DNA from: DAMCZI01 sp032095175
GTDB lineage: Bacteria > Bacillota > Clostridia > Clostridiales > Caloramatoraceae
Reading direction: 5' to 3'
Length of the DNA stretch: 64,000 bases
NCBI GenBank assembly: GCA_032095175.1
Contig: DAMCZI010000014.1
Span: 1-64,000 of the forward strand
Of the stretch, positions 43,080-50,951 are shown one piece after another; the first letter of the stretch is position 1; every line of letters begins with the position of its first letter. The position numbers were made by a program, and so were the translations under genes. The notes below the pieces were generated by a model. It saw only the letters and a program-made list of their open reading frames with translations. It did no database searches and was not told the origin of the DNA.

Positions 43080-44018
43080 TTACAATTCTTTCTCTATTGT
43101 TATAATTACATTGTCATATATATTTCTAATTTCCTCCATAGATGGTGCCTTTGTACCAACCTGCATAACCGCTGAAGTCGATGCAGCTATCCCAAGCTTA
43201 AATGCATTCTCAATTGTTTGCCACTCATTCATTCCAGAAGCCATGCCTCCAACAAGTGAATCTCCTGCCCCAACAGTACTCTTTACTGCTACTCTTATAG
43301 AAGCACCACGCATAATAAAATCTTTACCAATAAGTAATGCTCCCCTGCTTCCCATTGACACACATACAAGGGTTACACCACTATCTATAATATCCCTGCA
43401 TACATCTATAACATCCTTTTCATCATCAAGGTTCTTTCCTGCAAGTTCCTCCAATTCGTGAATATTAGGTTTTATCATATAGGGTTTCGCCTTAATTCCT
43501 TCCTTTAGATATGGTCCACTTACATCAAGTATAACCCTGCAGCCAGCCTTATTTGCCATATCAGCAAGTTCCTTATAAATATCAACTGGTATACCCTTTG
43601 GAACACTTCCTGACAGTACTACTATATCACCCTTTTTAACTGATTTTTTAAAATTTATTGTAAACTTTAAAAGCTCATCCTTAGAAATTTCTTCACCAGG
43701 CTCGTTTATATCTGTAGTTTCTTCTGTAGTAGAACTAACTATCTTAATATTAGTCCTTGTTGTCTTCTCTACAATTGTAAAACCTTCAGTTATTTCCTGT
43801 TCTATAAGGTCTCTCTTAATAAAATCTCCTGTATCTCCGCCTAAAAAACCAAGGGCAAGAGTATTCTGCCCAAGGCTTTTTACAACCTTTGAAACATTTA
43901 TTCCCTTGCCACCTGGATCAACTATGCTTGATATTGCCTTATTTACCTCTCCCTTGTTAAAATCATCAACATAAATTGTTCTGTCAACCGCAGGATTTAA
44001 AGTAACAGTAACTATCAT
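43080..44018 (-). CDS. PfkB-family hexose phosphate kinase (1-phosphofructokinase/tagatose-6-phosphate kinase type)
   Basis: A 312-residue ribokinase-fold kinase. It opens MIVTVTLNPAVDRTIYVDDF, has the GGKGINVSKVVKSLG motif (about 37-51) and the catalytic GAGDSLVGGMASG loop (about 250-262). This branch phosphorylates hexose monophosphates. No PTS fructose transporter is nearby; it shares an operon with ManA, an RmlD-like SDR and a DeoR regulator, so the substrate may not be fructose-1-phosphate. The ATG follows AGGTGGAAAGACT. Confidence 0.87.
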   Translation of the reverse strand: MIVTVTLNPAVDRTIYVDDFNKGEVNKAISSIVDPGGKGINVSKVVKSLGQNTLALGFLGGDTGDFIKRDLIEQEITEGFTIVEKTTRTNIKIVSSTTEETTDINEPGEEISKDELLKFTINFKKSVKKGDIVVLSGSVPKGIPVDIYKELADMANKAGCRVILDVSGPYLKEGIKAKPYMIKPNIHELEELAGKNLDDEKDVIDVCRDIIDSGVTLVCVSMGSRGALLIGKDFIMRGASIRVAVKSTVGAGDSLVGGMASGMNEWQTIENAFKLGIAASTSAVMQVGTKAPSMEEIRNIYDNVIITIEKEL

Positions 44019-44037
44019 AGTCTTTCCACCTCTATAT

Positions 44038-45012
44038 CTATTCTACAATGTTAAGTATCTCTTTTCTTACAGCTGCTACATCTGGCACATAGCTCTTAAG
44101 AACTTTTATATTTCCTGATATACTATACTCTCCAAGACATGCAGGTATAAGTATACTCTCTCCCTTTCTTATAGTCTCAGTGCCATCCTTATACTCTATC
44201 TCACCCTCTCCATCAACGCAGGTGAAGATATAGAATCTTTCCAAGTCACTCTTCTCTTTCATGCTCTGATTTATATCATAAAGTTCCAATGAAAACTTAT
44301 CATTAAGGCAGAGATATGTTTTGCTGTATCCCTTTTTTTCAAGCTTTAAGCCTTCACTTTTTTTGCCCTCAAGAGCAAAATCTATAACATCAAGTGCCTT
44401 TTCTATATGAAGCTCTCTTCCTCTGTTGTAATCATATACCCTGTAGGTTGTATCACTGTTTTGCTGTATTTCCACAATCAGAAGTCCTCCTCCAATAGAG
44501 TGTACAAGTCCACTCTTTATAAGATAGGTATCTCCCTTTTTAACCTCAATAACATTCATATACTCCTCTGGATTTCCATTAGCAATTGCATCCCTAAACT
44601 GTTCTTTTGTACAGCCGTTTGTTCCAACAATTAGCTTTGCACCAACTTCTGCATCAACAACATACCATACTTCAGTTTTTCCAAGCTCATTCTCTTTTTC
44701 CTTTGCATATTCATCATTTGGATGAACCTGAACTGAAAGCTTATCACTTGTATTTAACAGCTTTACAAGCAGAGGAAATCTATCCTTTGAAATACTCTTT
44801 CCTATAACCTTTTCAGCGCTTTTATCTATAAGCTTTTGAAGGGTCATCCCTTTAAATTCACCATTTGAAATTACACTCATACCATGGGGATGGCAAGATA
44901 CATCCCAGCTTTCGCCAATCTTACCCTCTGGCAGATTCTTTCTTATTTTCTCAAGTCCTCTAGCTCCCCATACCTTATCAAAATAAAGATTCTCAAATTT
45001 CAATGGATACAT
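44038..45012 (-). CDS. manA: Class I mannose-6-phosphate isomerase
   Basis: A 324-residue cupin-type isomerase, interconverting mannose-6-phosphate and fructose-6-phosphate. Zinc ligand segments are present: VQVHPND (about 97-103), KTEVWYV and GLVHSIGGG (about 167-175), with the active-site arginine in TTYRVYDYNR. The length matches the short Firmicute type. The ATG follows GGAGCTGTGATATT. It lies 19 bp upstream of the PfkB kinase on the same transcript. Confidence 0.93.
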   Translation of the reverse strand: MYPLKFENLYFDKVWGARGLEKIRKNLPEGKIGESWDVSCHPHGMSVISNGEFKGMTLQKLIDKSAEKVIGKSISKDRFPLLVKLLNTSDKLSVQVHPNDEYAKEKENELGKTEVWYVVDAEVGAKLIVGTNGCTKEQFRDAIANGNPEEYMNVIEVKKGDTYLIKSGLVHSIGGGLLIVEIQQNSDTTYRVYDYNRGRELHIEKALDVIDFALEGKKSEGLKLEKKGYSKTYLCLNDKFSLELYDINQSMKEKSDLERFYIFTCVDGEGEIEYKDGTETIRKGESILIPACLGEYSISGNIKVLKSYVPDVAAVRKEILNIVE

Positions 45013-45045
45013 AATATCACAGCTCCTATTCCTAATTTACTACAA

Positions 45046-45924
45046 CTATTTCTTCAAAAGTCCATACTGTCCAAGTGCCCTTATTATACTTTCCTTTGAT
45101 GTTAAAACATCTATTCCACAGGCTTTAATCTTTTCATAGGACATTCTTAAATCTCTTTTTTTATTCTTATATTTTTCATTATCTGCAATAACTATAGATT
45201 CTATCATATCCTTTGAAAATCCAAGCTTCTCCATTATAAATATAGCAATTTCATATGTGCTTGAATCATTTTCACTTCCAAAATGATATGTGTCATAGGG
45301 AAGCTTGAATACTCCCTCAATATTATCTATGAGATCATATGCATGAGTTATTCCCCTGAATTCATTGTTAGGTATGCTTACGGTTTTATTTGAAACAACA
45401 GCATCCATAAGCTTCATAGGAAGGTTTGCACCATTGGGCATATTTCTTTCTGGCAATCCAAAAAGCCAACTTAACCTTAATATCCACAGTTTTTCAATTT
45501 CATCCCTGAGAAGTTCTTCTGCTTTAAGCTTTGTTTCTCCATAAACAGTACTTGGAACTGGTACCTGCTCCTCAGAATACGGCCCTTCCTCGGGATTTCC
45601 ATTAAACACTTGCTCACTGCTTAAAAAAAGCATACTTGCACCATTTTTCTTTGCTGCCCTTGCTAAGTTTAATGATCCATCTACATTTACTTTATATGCC
45701 TCCCTCGGGTTGTTTTCACAGTCAAGGGTTGCGGTCATTGCAGCCGTATGGATTACTATATCTGGTTTTAAAATATTGAAAGCTCCTAAAACCTCATTAT
45801 GATCAAGTAAATTTAAATTTTTTCTTGAAATTCCAACCACATTATACTTTTCATCAAGCTTGCATAATAAACGTGAAGCTAAAAATCCGCTCGCACCTGT
45901 TATAAGAATCCTTTTATCCCTCAT
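45046..45924 (-). CDS. RmlD-like SDR family NAD(P)-dependent sugar reductase
   Basis: A 292-residue extended short-chain dehydrogenase. The nucleotide-binding motif is GASGFLASR (about 9-17), SSEQVFNG carries the catalytic Ser region, and YGETK (about 127-131) is the YxxxK pair. It resembles dTDP-4-dehydrorhamnose reductase, but no other rhamnose gene is present. The ATG follows GGAGGTTTAAA. It is second in the DeoR-led operon. Confidence 0.85.
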   Translation of the reverse strand: MRDKRILITGASGFLASRLLCKLDEKYNVVGISRKNLNLLDHNEVLGAFNILKPDIVIHTAAMTATLDCENNPREAYKVNVDGSLNLARAAKKNGASMLFLSSEQVFNGNPEEGPYSEEQVPVPSTVYGETKLKAEELLRDEIEKLWILRLSWLFGLPERNMPNGANLPMKLMDAVVSNKTVSIPNNEFRGITHAYDLIDNIEGVFKLPYDTYHFGSENDSSTYEIAIFIMEKLGFSKDMIESIVIADNEKYKNKKRDLRMSYEKIKACGIDVLTSKESIIRALGQYGLLKK

Positions 45925-45971
45925 TTTAAACCTCCAATTATTAACCTCATATGTTTCAATAATATAAGCTG

Positions 45972-46733
45972 CTAAATTACTGCAATCTTCAATTTCTCAA
46001 GCTTACTTTTTATTGCTTCAGATGGTTCTTTATCAGTTATTAATATATCTATTTCATCTATATCAGCAAATTTATATATGCCATCGTAAAAAAACTTTTC
46101 ATTTTCCATAACAAGTACTACTTCCTTGCCAGATTTTATAATAGCCTTTTTTGTATTTCCATCCTCAACATTGAATGTGTTTAGGCTTCCTGATTCAATA
46201 TCAACTCCACAGCTTCCTATAAATGCCCTTTGAACCTTGTATTTTGATATTGCATCTATTGCTGCAGAACCAACAAAACCACCTATGTTCTGATATAATA
46301 TACCACCTGGTGATATAATTTGAATGTTAGGATTTCTACAAAGTGCATGGAGTATGTCAATGGAGTTTGATACAACAGTTATCTTTAAATCAGAACCAGC
46401 TATTCTTTCAGCAAGAAGTATATTTGTTGAAGATATATCCAAAAAAATAATCTCACCATTTTTAAGTAATGAAAAAGCCTTATCAGCTATTTTTCTTTTA
46501 GCTTCTGTATTTTTGTTTAAACGTTCCTCAACTCTTACAAATTGCGGAATATGTTTTTTTAGAATAGCACCTCCATATGTTCTTTCAAGCGCCCCTTTTT
46601 TCTCTAGATACTTTAGATCCTTTCTTATTGCATCCTCAGAAACATTAAAGGTTTCACTTAGTTCTTTAACCACCACCTTACCATCTTTTGTTATAATATC
46701 AATTATTTTATCAAGGCGTTCCTTTGCAAACAC
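45972..46733 (-). CDS. DeoR/GlpR family transcriptional regulator
   Basis: A 253-residue regulator of normal length. The N-terminal winged helix (about 3-55: RLDKIIDIITKDGKVVVKEL... SEDAIRKDLKYLEKKGALERTYGGA) and the C-terminal DeoRC sugar-phosphate-sensing domain (about 72-230, with FLDISSTNILLAE) are both complete. GTG 46733 (reading MFAKERLDK) follows AAGGAG at 9 bases; a longer frame has no ribosome site. It is probably autoregulated and controls the downstream SDR-manA-pfkB genes. Confidence 0.9.
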   Translation of the reverse strand: MFAKERLDKIIDIITKDGKVVVKELSETFNVSEDAIRKDLKYLEKKGALERTYGGAILKKHIPQFVRVEERLNKNTEAKRKIADKAFSLLKNGEIIFLDISSTNILLAERIAGSDLKITVVSNSIDILHALCRNPNIQIISPGGILYQNIGGFVGSAAIDAISKYKVQRAFIGSCGVDIESGSLNTFNVEDGNTKKAIIKSGKEVVLVMENEKFFYDGIYKFADIDEIDILITDKEPSEAIKSKLEKLKIAVI

Positions 46734-46914
46734 AAATTCTCTCTCCTTATTATTTATGTATTTATTATTACTTTTTATCATTTTGTATTATTTTATCACT
46801 ATTTAGTCAATTCTTCAATGATATAAAAATAACATTTGTCTAACTATAGAATTCTGCTTACACTTCTAAATAGGAATAAGATACACTTTATAACTATAGC
46901 AAAAAAATAATCAC

Positions 46915-47078
46915 TTAAGGCTTATTAAAGGAAATAACAAGTCAAAGATTTTGAGGATATTTTATGTCAGACAAGGAAATGAAAGCTCAAGCTTGTTGGG
47001 CTAACTTGAGCTTTCATTGACGAGCATGACACAAAATAGGCCATAATATTGACTTGTTATTTTCTTTAATAAGCCTAA
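46915..47078. repeat. Family-1 inverted-repeat element, 164 bp
   Basis: Terminal inverted repeats TTAAGGCTTATTAAAGGAAA and the complement of TTTTCTTTAATAAGCCTAA; the central hairpin is AAGCTCAAGCTTG... CTAACTTGAGCTTT. Very similar to the outer part of the copy at 4096. It lies downstream of the mntP terminator and upstream of the DeoR gene. Confidence 0.85.
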
Positions 47079-47082
47079 ATTA

Positions 47083-47109
47083 AAAAGGACGAATAATCGT
47101 CCTTTTTAA
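47083..47109 (-). terminator. Terminator of mntP
   Basis: AAAAAGGACGA/TCGTCCTTTTT forms an 11-bp stem with a 4-5 nt loop and is followed by AATTT on the minus strand, just after the mntP stop. Confidence 0.85.
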
Positions 47110-47119
47110 CTTATATATT

Positions 47120-47716
47120 TTATTTAAACAAAACAGCTATAATATTTGTATGTTCTATAAATATCTTAAGCCCAATCAGTATAAGTATAATCCCTCCAAA
47201 AAGCTCTGCATATTTTTTTAGTAGTTCACCACATTTCTTTCCAATGAAAACACCTATAAAGCACAAAACAAAGGTTGTAACTCCAATTACAATTATTGAT
47301 TCAGCTATATTTACCTTTAGAAATGCAAAGCTAACGCCAACAGCAAGTGCATCAATACTTGTTGCTATTGCCAATAAAAGTATCGTTTTATTATCCAGAA
47401 CCTTTCTTCTACATTCTTCATCAGAGCATTCCTCAGTTTTTTCTGGCTGAAGAGTTTCATAAATCATTTTACCACCTATAAATCCTAATAGTATAAGTGC
47501 AATCCAATGGTCAACACTTGTTATATATTTTTCAAAACTTATTCCCACTGCCCATCCTATCAATGGCATTAATCCCTGGAAGATTCCAAAGGCACCACTT
47601 ATCTTAAGTGCATCCTTAGGTTTAACATGCTTTAGCATAATACCGTTTGTAACAGAAACAGCAAAGGCATCCATTGATAAGCCTATTGCAATAAATAAAA
47701 TAGTAGCAAAATTCAT
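47120..47716 (-). CDS. mntP: Manganese efflux pump MntP
   Basis: A 198-residue, six-helix Mn(II) exporter (DUF204/YebN). The duplicated acidic membrane motifs SMDAFAVSVTNG (about 14-25) and SIDALAVGVSFA (about 124-135) are the internal repeat of the family. ATG 47716 lies 8 bases after AAAGGA; a GTG three codons upstream overlaps that site. The gene is preceded by a yybP-ykoY type manganese riboswitch, which fits induction by Mn(II). Confidence 0.94.
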   Translation of the reverse strand: MNFATILFIAIGLSMDAFAVSVTNGIMLKHVKPKDALKISGAFGIFQGLMPLIGWAVGISFEKYITSVDHWIALILLGFIGGKMIYETLQPEKTEECSDEECRRKVLDNKTILLLAIATSIDALAVGVSFAFLKVNIAESIIVIGVTTFVLCFIGVFIGKKCGELLKKYAELFGGIILILIGLKIFIEHTNIIAVLFK

Positions 47717-47744
47717 CCTTAACACTCCTTTGTAAGATTTACAA

Positions 47745-47870
47745 TAAAAAAAGACCCATGTATAGCGTAAAATACACTATACATGAGTCTCATTATTTAA
47801 GGCTAGCCAGACTAAAAGTCAGTATGTTGACTTTGCCCCACAGTAAACTGTGCCAACTACTCCCTCACAT
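47745..47870 (-). promoter_or_regulatory. yybP-ykoY manganese riboswitch with terminator
   Basis: The minus-strand leader contains the conserved AGGGAGTAG (47865-47857), GTCAACATACTGAC and the CTGGC...TTAAATAATGAGAC region. It ends in a strong terminator (GACTCATGTATAG... CTATACATGGGTC, then TTTTTTTATT; 47745-47790). The position directly before mntP matches the known use of this riboswitch, in which Mn(II) binding allows transcription of exporters. Confidence 0.87.
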
Positions 47871-47902
47871 ATCATGATCAAAATCTTTATTCAACTAATA
47901 GG

Positions 47903-47931
47903 ATTTTAACATCTTTCCATATTTTTTGCAA
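47903..47931 (-). promoter_or_regulatory. Promoter of the riboswitch-mntP transcript
   Basis: TTGCAA (47931-47926) and TAAAAT (47908-47903) with 17-bp spacing, about 35 bp before the riboswitch core. Confidence 0.6.
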
Positions 47932-47935
47932 CCAA

Positions 47936-47992
47936 TGTCATCCATATAACTTATAACTTTTTTGTATTTTTTTATAAGTTATATGGATGACA
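47936..47992. terminator. Bidirectional terminator after the CobW-family gene
   Basis: TGTCATCCATATAACTTATA pairs perfectly with TATAAGTTATATGGATGACA around a T-rich loop. ATTATTTTTT follows on the plus strand. It separates the CobW-family gene from the mntP promoter. Confidence 0.85.
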
Positions 47993-48002
47993 TTATTTTT
48001 TA

Positions 48003-48938
48003 CTAGTTTTTCAGCTTCATTTCTTGTCCAATAACTTCATTCCATTTATCAAAAATCTCTCTTATTATGTTTGGTCCAATCTTAGATATGATTACAAGCT
48101 GTGATTCTGTTTCCTCAGTATCCGAAAGCTTATAATCAATTTTTTTATTAACTACATCAACCTGATTCCATCCATCCTCCAGCTCAAAGAATCCCTTAAT
48201 TCTATAGGCATCACCAGAAATACAATCAATGAACCTTGTTAAATCCTCTTTGTTAATCTGTCCATTAAATGTAAGGGTTAATGTTTTTGGCTTATTATCA
48301 GGTGTATTAGTTGTGTCCTCTGACTCCACCCACTGATTTTTCATAAGATCCTCATTAAGGAAGTTGTAATCAACCTTTCCAAACAAGGATGTCCTGATTT
48401 CCACTTTATCATTGATTTCACGAATTTTGCTCTTTATAACTTCAAGGGTTTCATTATCCACTAAATCCACCTTACTTATTATTGCTAAATGGCAGTGCTT
48501 CAATTGTCTTTCCACTGTTTCCAAGTCCTTTATTTGCTCTAAAAAGTGAAGAGCATCAACAAGGCAAATTGCCCCTTTATAATCATAAACCTCTCCCTTG
48601 AATTCCCTTATGGCATCCATTATATCACCTATGTTAGATGGATCTGCCAAACCAGAGCTTTCAACGAAAAGATATTTTAAGCCGCGATCAGCCATTTCAC
48701 ACATTGCTTGTACAAAGGATATTTTTAAACAGGAACAGAATATTGAGCCTCTATTTATCTCTGTAAGCTCCATTCCATCTTTTTTAATTATTGTTCCATC
48801 AATCCCTACTTTTCCAAACTCATTCATTATAACTCCAACCTTTTGGCCAGATAAATCATTAAGAACATTTGTTAAAAAAGTAGTCTTTCCTGCTCCTAAA
48901 AATCCTGTTAATATATATAAATCTGTTTTTTGCTCCAT
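48003..48938 (-). CDS. CobW/COG0523 family metal-related GTPase
   Basis: A 311-residue G3E P-loop GTPase. It shows Walker A GFLGAGKTT (about 10-18), a cysteine motif SIFCSCLK (family consensus CxCC, here CSC), ESSGLADP and the GTPase SKVD motif. The C-terminal COG0523 domain follows (about 200-305). Members are metallochaperones or act in metal homeostasis; the metal is unknown. ATG 48938 follows AGGGAGGTTGTAT. It neighbours mntP but is separated by a terminator. Confidence 0.88.
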   Translation of the reverse strand: MEQKTDLYILTGFLGAGKTTFLTNVLNDLSGQKVGVIMNEFGKVGIDGTIIKKDGMELTEINRGSIFCSCLKISFVQAMCEMADRGLKYLFVESSGLADPSNIGDIMDAIREFKGEVYDYKGAICLVDALHFLEQIKDLETVERQLKHCHLAIISKVDLVDNETLEVIKSKIREINDKVEIRTSLFGKVDYNFLNEDLMKNQWVESEDTTNTPDNKPKTLTLTFNGQINKEDLTRFIDCISGDAYRIKGFFELEDGWNQVDVVNKKIDYKLSDTEETESQLVIISKIGPNIIREIFDKWNEVIGQEMKLKN

Positions 48939-48986
48939 ATATACAACCTCCCTAAGTAAGCTACCTAGTGGCAAACACTTGAGTTA

Positions 48987-49079
48987 GGTGACAGGTTCTT
49001 GAGTTATGAGTTATTTAAGATAAATTATCTTCCAATGCTCTTCTCTCATAAATAACTCATAACTCAAGTGCCTGTTACC
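48987..49079. repeat. REP-like palindrome, TTGAGTTATGAGTT type
   Basis: Arms GGTGACAGGTTCTTGAGTTA and, on the other strand, GGTAACAGGCACTTGAGTTA continue as TGAGTTATTTA around a ~30-nt loop. It is nearly the same as the inner palindrome at 38073 and close to 23076. It lies between the CobW-family gene and the thioredoxin gene. Confidence 0.85.
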
Positions 49080-49111
49080 TTTACACACTGTGCAGTAGCT
49101 CTACCAAATTA

Positions 49112-49339
49112 TTATAAATATTTCTTTATTTCTTCTACAGTTAAAACTCTTCCCATAGCCTTCACCTTTTCATCTACCACTAAAGCAGGAGTTGACATAA
49201 CTCCATATGCCATTATCTCCTTTATGCCCTCAACCTTCTCTACCTTAGCTTCAATCCCTAACTCTTTTATTGCCTTTTCAACATTTTCTACAAGTTTATT
49301 GCAGTTACAGCATCCTGAACCTAAAACTTTAATTATCAT
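49112..49339 (-). CDS. Small thioredoxin-like redox protein
   Basis: A 75-residue thioredoxin-fold protein of the redox-active disulfide protein 2 type. The N-terminal KVLGSGCCNCNKL holds a Cys-Cys-Asn-Cys cluster at the CxxC position, and STPALVVDE is the cis-proline loop. It lies 14 bp after the permease gene, as thioredoxin-like genes often do beside DUF318-type permeases and arsenic genes. It may reduce a metalloid substrate or the permease (inference). The ATG follows GGAGGAGTATTAA. Confidence 0.85.
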   Translation of the reverse strand: MIIKVLGSGCCNCNKLVENVEKAIKELGIEAKVEKVEGIKEIMAYGVMSTPALVVDEKVKAMGRVLTVEEIKKYL

Positions 49340-49353
49340 TTAATACTCCTCCT

Positions 49354-50370
49354 TTAAATAAATATATATGAGAATGCGTTAAATAGGTATCCCATTATAA
49401 TTATACTTATTGATACAATACCCACAAATATAGTTAAAAGCTTTGGTTTTACAACCTTTCTCAGCATAACTATTGATGGAAGTGAAAGAGCTGTTACTGC
49501 CATCATAAAGGATAAAACAGTTCCAACACCAACGCCCTTAAAAAACAGTGCTTCTGCAATTGGAAGGGTACCAAATATATCTGCATACATCGGAATGCCT
49601 ATAGCTGTTGCAAGTATTACCGCAAATGGGTTTTTACTTCCTACTACACTTTCAATCACAGGCTGTGGAATCCAATTATGAATTGCTGCTCCTATACCAA
49701 CTCCTATTAAAACATACAGCCAAACCTTACCTACAATTTGTTTAACCTGGTTCTTTGAATAAACTATTCTGTCTTTACGAGTCATTTCCTCAAGCTCAAC
49801 TTCACCACTTTGTATTCCCCATACAAAATCTTCAATATACTTTTCCATTTTTAACTTACCAATTATCGTTCCGCCTATCACTGCAATAACTAATCCTACA
49901 ACCACATAAGCTATTGCGATCTTAGCTCCAAAGAATGACATTAATATCATAAGTGAAGCCAAATCCACTAGGGGTGAAGATATTAAAAATGCAAAGGTAA
50001 CTTCTAGAGGAAGCCCTGCAGATGTAAATCCTATAAAAATTGGTATACTTGAACAGCTGCAAAATGGAGTTACTGTACCTAATAGAGCACCAAATATGCT
50101 GCCCTTTATCCCCTTAAACCTTCCAAGAATCTTCTTAGTTCTTTCTGGCGGAAAGTAACTTTGAATGTAAGAGATAATAAATATAAGCACAGATAAAAGT
50201 ATAAAAATCTTTATCGTGTCATAAATGAAAAAGTGTATGCTCCCTCCAACATTACTTTTCACAGATATTCCAAAAACCTTTTCTAAAACATAACGAATAA
50301 TTTCTGATAACCAATTCATTTTGAGTACCTGATTATTAAGCCAAGTAAATAATTGACCTACTATACCCAT
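49354..50370 (-). CDS. SO_0444/ArsP-type (DUF318) permease
   Basis: A 338-residue permease with around eight helices. The conserved GTVTPFCSCSSIPIFIGF motif (about 100-117) with its Cys residues, and the second half PMYADIFGTLPIAEALF, define the family, which includes methylarsenite exporters (ArsP) and Cu/Zn-linked permeases. The setting beside ArsR and acr3 favours an arsenical substrate (inference). ATG 50370 follows AAGGAGG at 9-10 bases. It is in a transcript arsR-permease-thioredoxin. Confidence 0.85.
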   Translation of the reverse strand: MGIVGQLFTWLNNQVLKMNWLSEIIRYVLEKVFGISVKSNVGGSIHFFIYDTIKIFILLSVLIFIISYIQSYFPPERTKKILGRFKGIKGSIFGALLGTVTPFCSCSSIPIFIGFTSAGLPLEVTFAFLISSPLVDLASLMILMSFFGAKIAIAYVVVGLVIAVIGGTIIGKLKMEKYIEDFVWGIQSGEVELEEMTRKDRIVYSKNQVKQIVGKVWLYVLIGVGIGAAIHNWIPQPVIESVVGSKNPFAVILATAIGIPMYADIFGTLPIAEALFFKGVGVGTVLSFMMAVTALSLPSIVMLRKVVKPKLLTIFVGIVSISIIIMGYLFNAFSYIFI

Positions 50371-50445
50371 GTCATCCGCCCTCCTTATATTTTTATAACT
50401 ATACTGCAATTTTATAAACATTTCATTTCTATATATAATACTAGT

Positions 50446-50796
50446 CTATTGCAATTTTCTCTTACACATATCTATAAAATTCTCTGTACTATTTATCTTT
50501 TCTATATCGCTCTTAATTACTGGATAATCATCTATATTATCGACAATCTTCTGTAATATATCTCTAAGTAATTGATTTTCAATAGTTAAGTAATAGTATA
50601 TAAACTGTTCCTGCCTTTCATCCTTCACAAACCCCATATCACGGAGCTTTGCAAGATGCTTTGAAACCTTTGGCTGCGACTCATCCATTATTCCGTATAT
50701 TTCACAAACACATAGTTTCTTATGAAAAAGCAGTACTAAAATCCTTAAACGAGTTTCATCCGATAACAACTTGAAAAAATTAGTCAGTTTATCCAT
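50446..50796 (-). CDS. arsR: ArsR family repressor (permease operon)
   Basis: A 116-residue winged-helix repressor. ELCVCEI-type metal site: LCVCEIYGIMDESQPKVSKHL has the As(III)-binding CxC in the recognition region, followed by an SxPxVSKHLxxL-type recognition helix. It should release DNA on binding arsenite or a related metalloid. It is first gene of arsR-permease-thioredoxin. A promoter (TTGACA-17-TACTAT) with an overlapping ATATGCGTATATAT palindrome lies upstream. Confidence 0.92.
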   Translation of the reverse strand: MDKLTNFFKLLSDETRLRILVLLFHKKLCVCEIYGIMDESQPKVSKHLAKLRDMGFVKDERQEQFIYYYLTIENQLLRDILQKIVDNIDDYPVIKSDIEKINSTENFIDMCKRKLQ

Positions 50797-50850
50797 TCTG
50801 CGTCACTTCCTTTCCGACATTTAATATTCTTCAATCACATTCTTATATAC

Positions 50851-50897
50851 CCATATGCGTATATATACATAGTATGCTTTTCACTTAAATTTGTCAA
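50851..50897 (-). promoter_or_regulatory. Promoter and putative ArsR operator, permease operon
   Basis: TTGACA (50897-50892) and TACTAT (50874-50869) are separated by 17 bp. Directly downstream, CATATGCGTATATATACATA (50851-50870 region) is an AT-rich imperfect palindrome similar to the site before the second arsR, and is a likely repressor site. Confidence 0.7.
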
Positions 50898-50914
50898 CTC
50901 TTTCTTAACATAAT

Positions 50915-50942
50915 GAAAAAGACCAGAAATCTGGCCTTTTTC
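50915..50942 (-). terminator. Terminator of the arsR-arsC-acr3 operon
   Basis: AAAAAGGCCAGA/TCTGGTCTTTTT stem around a 2-4 nt loop, right after the acr3 stop, with T-runs in both directions. Confidence 0.9.
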
Positions 50943-50951
50943 ATTAATATA

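Larger units (their letters stand above)
46734..47119. other. 386-bp gap between the DeoR gene and mntP
   Basis: It contains the family-1 inverted-repeat element (46915-47078), the mntP terminator and the region upstream of the DeoR gene. No coding frame is supported. A clear DeoR operator could not be read by eye. Confidence 0.4.

Noticed and set aside
47120..48938. An operon joining the CobW-family GTPase to mntP.
   Set aside because: A strong bidirectional terminator, a separate promoter and the manganese riboswitch lie between them.
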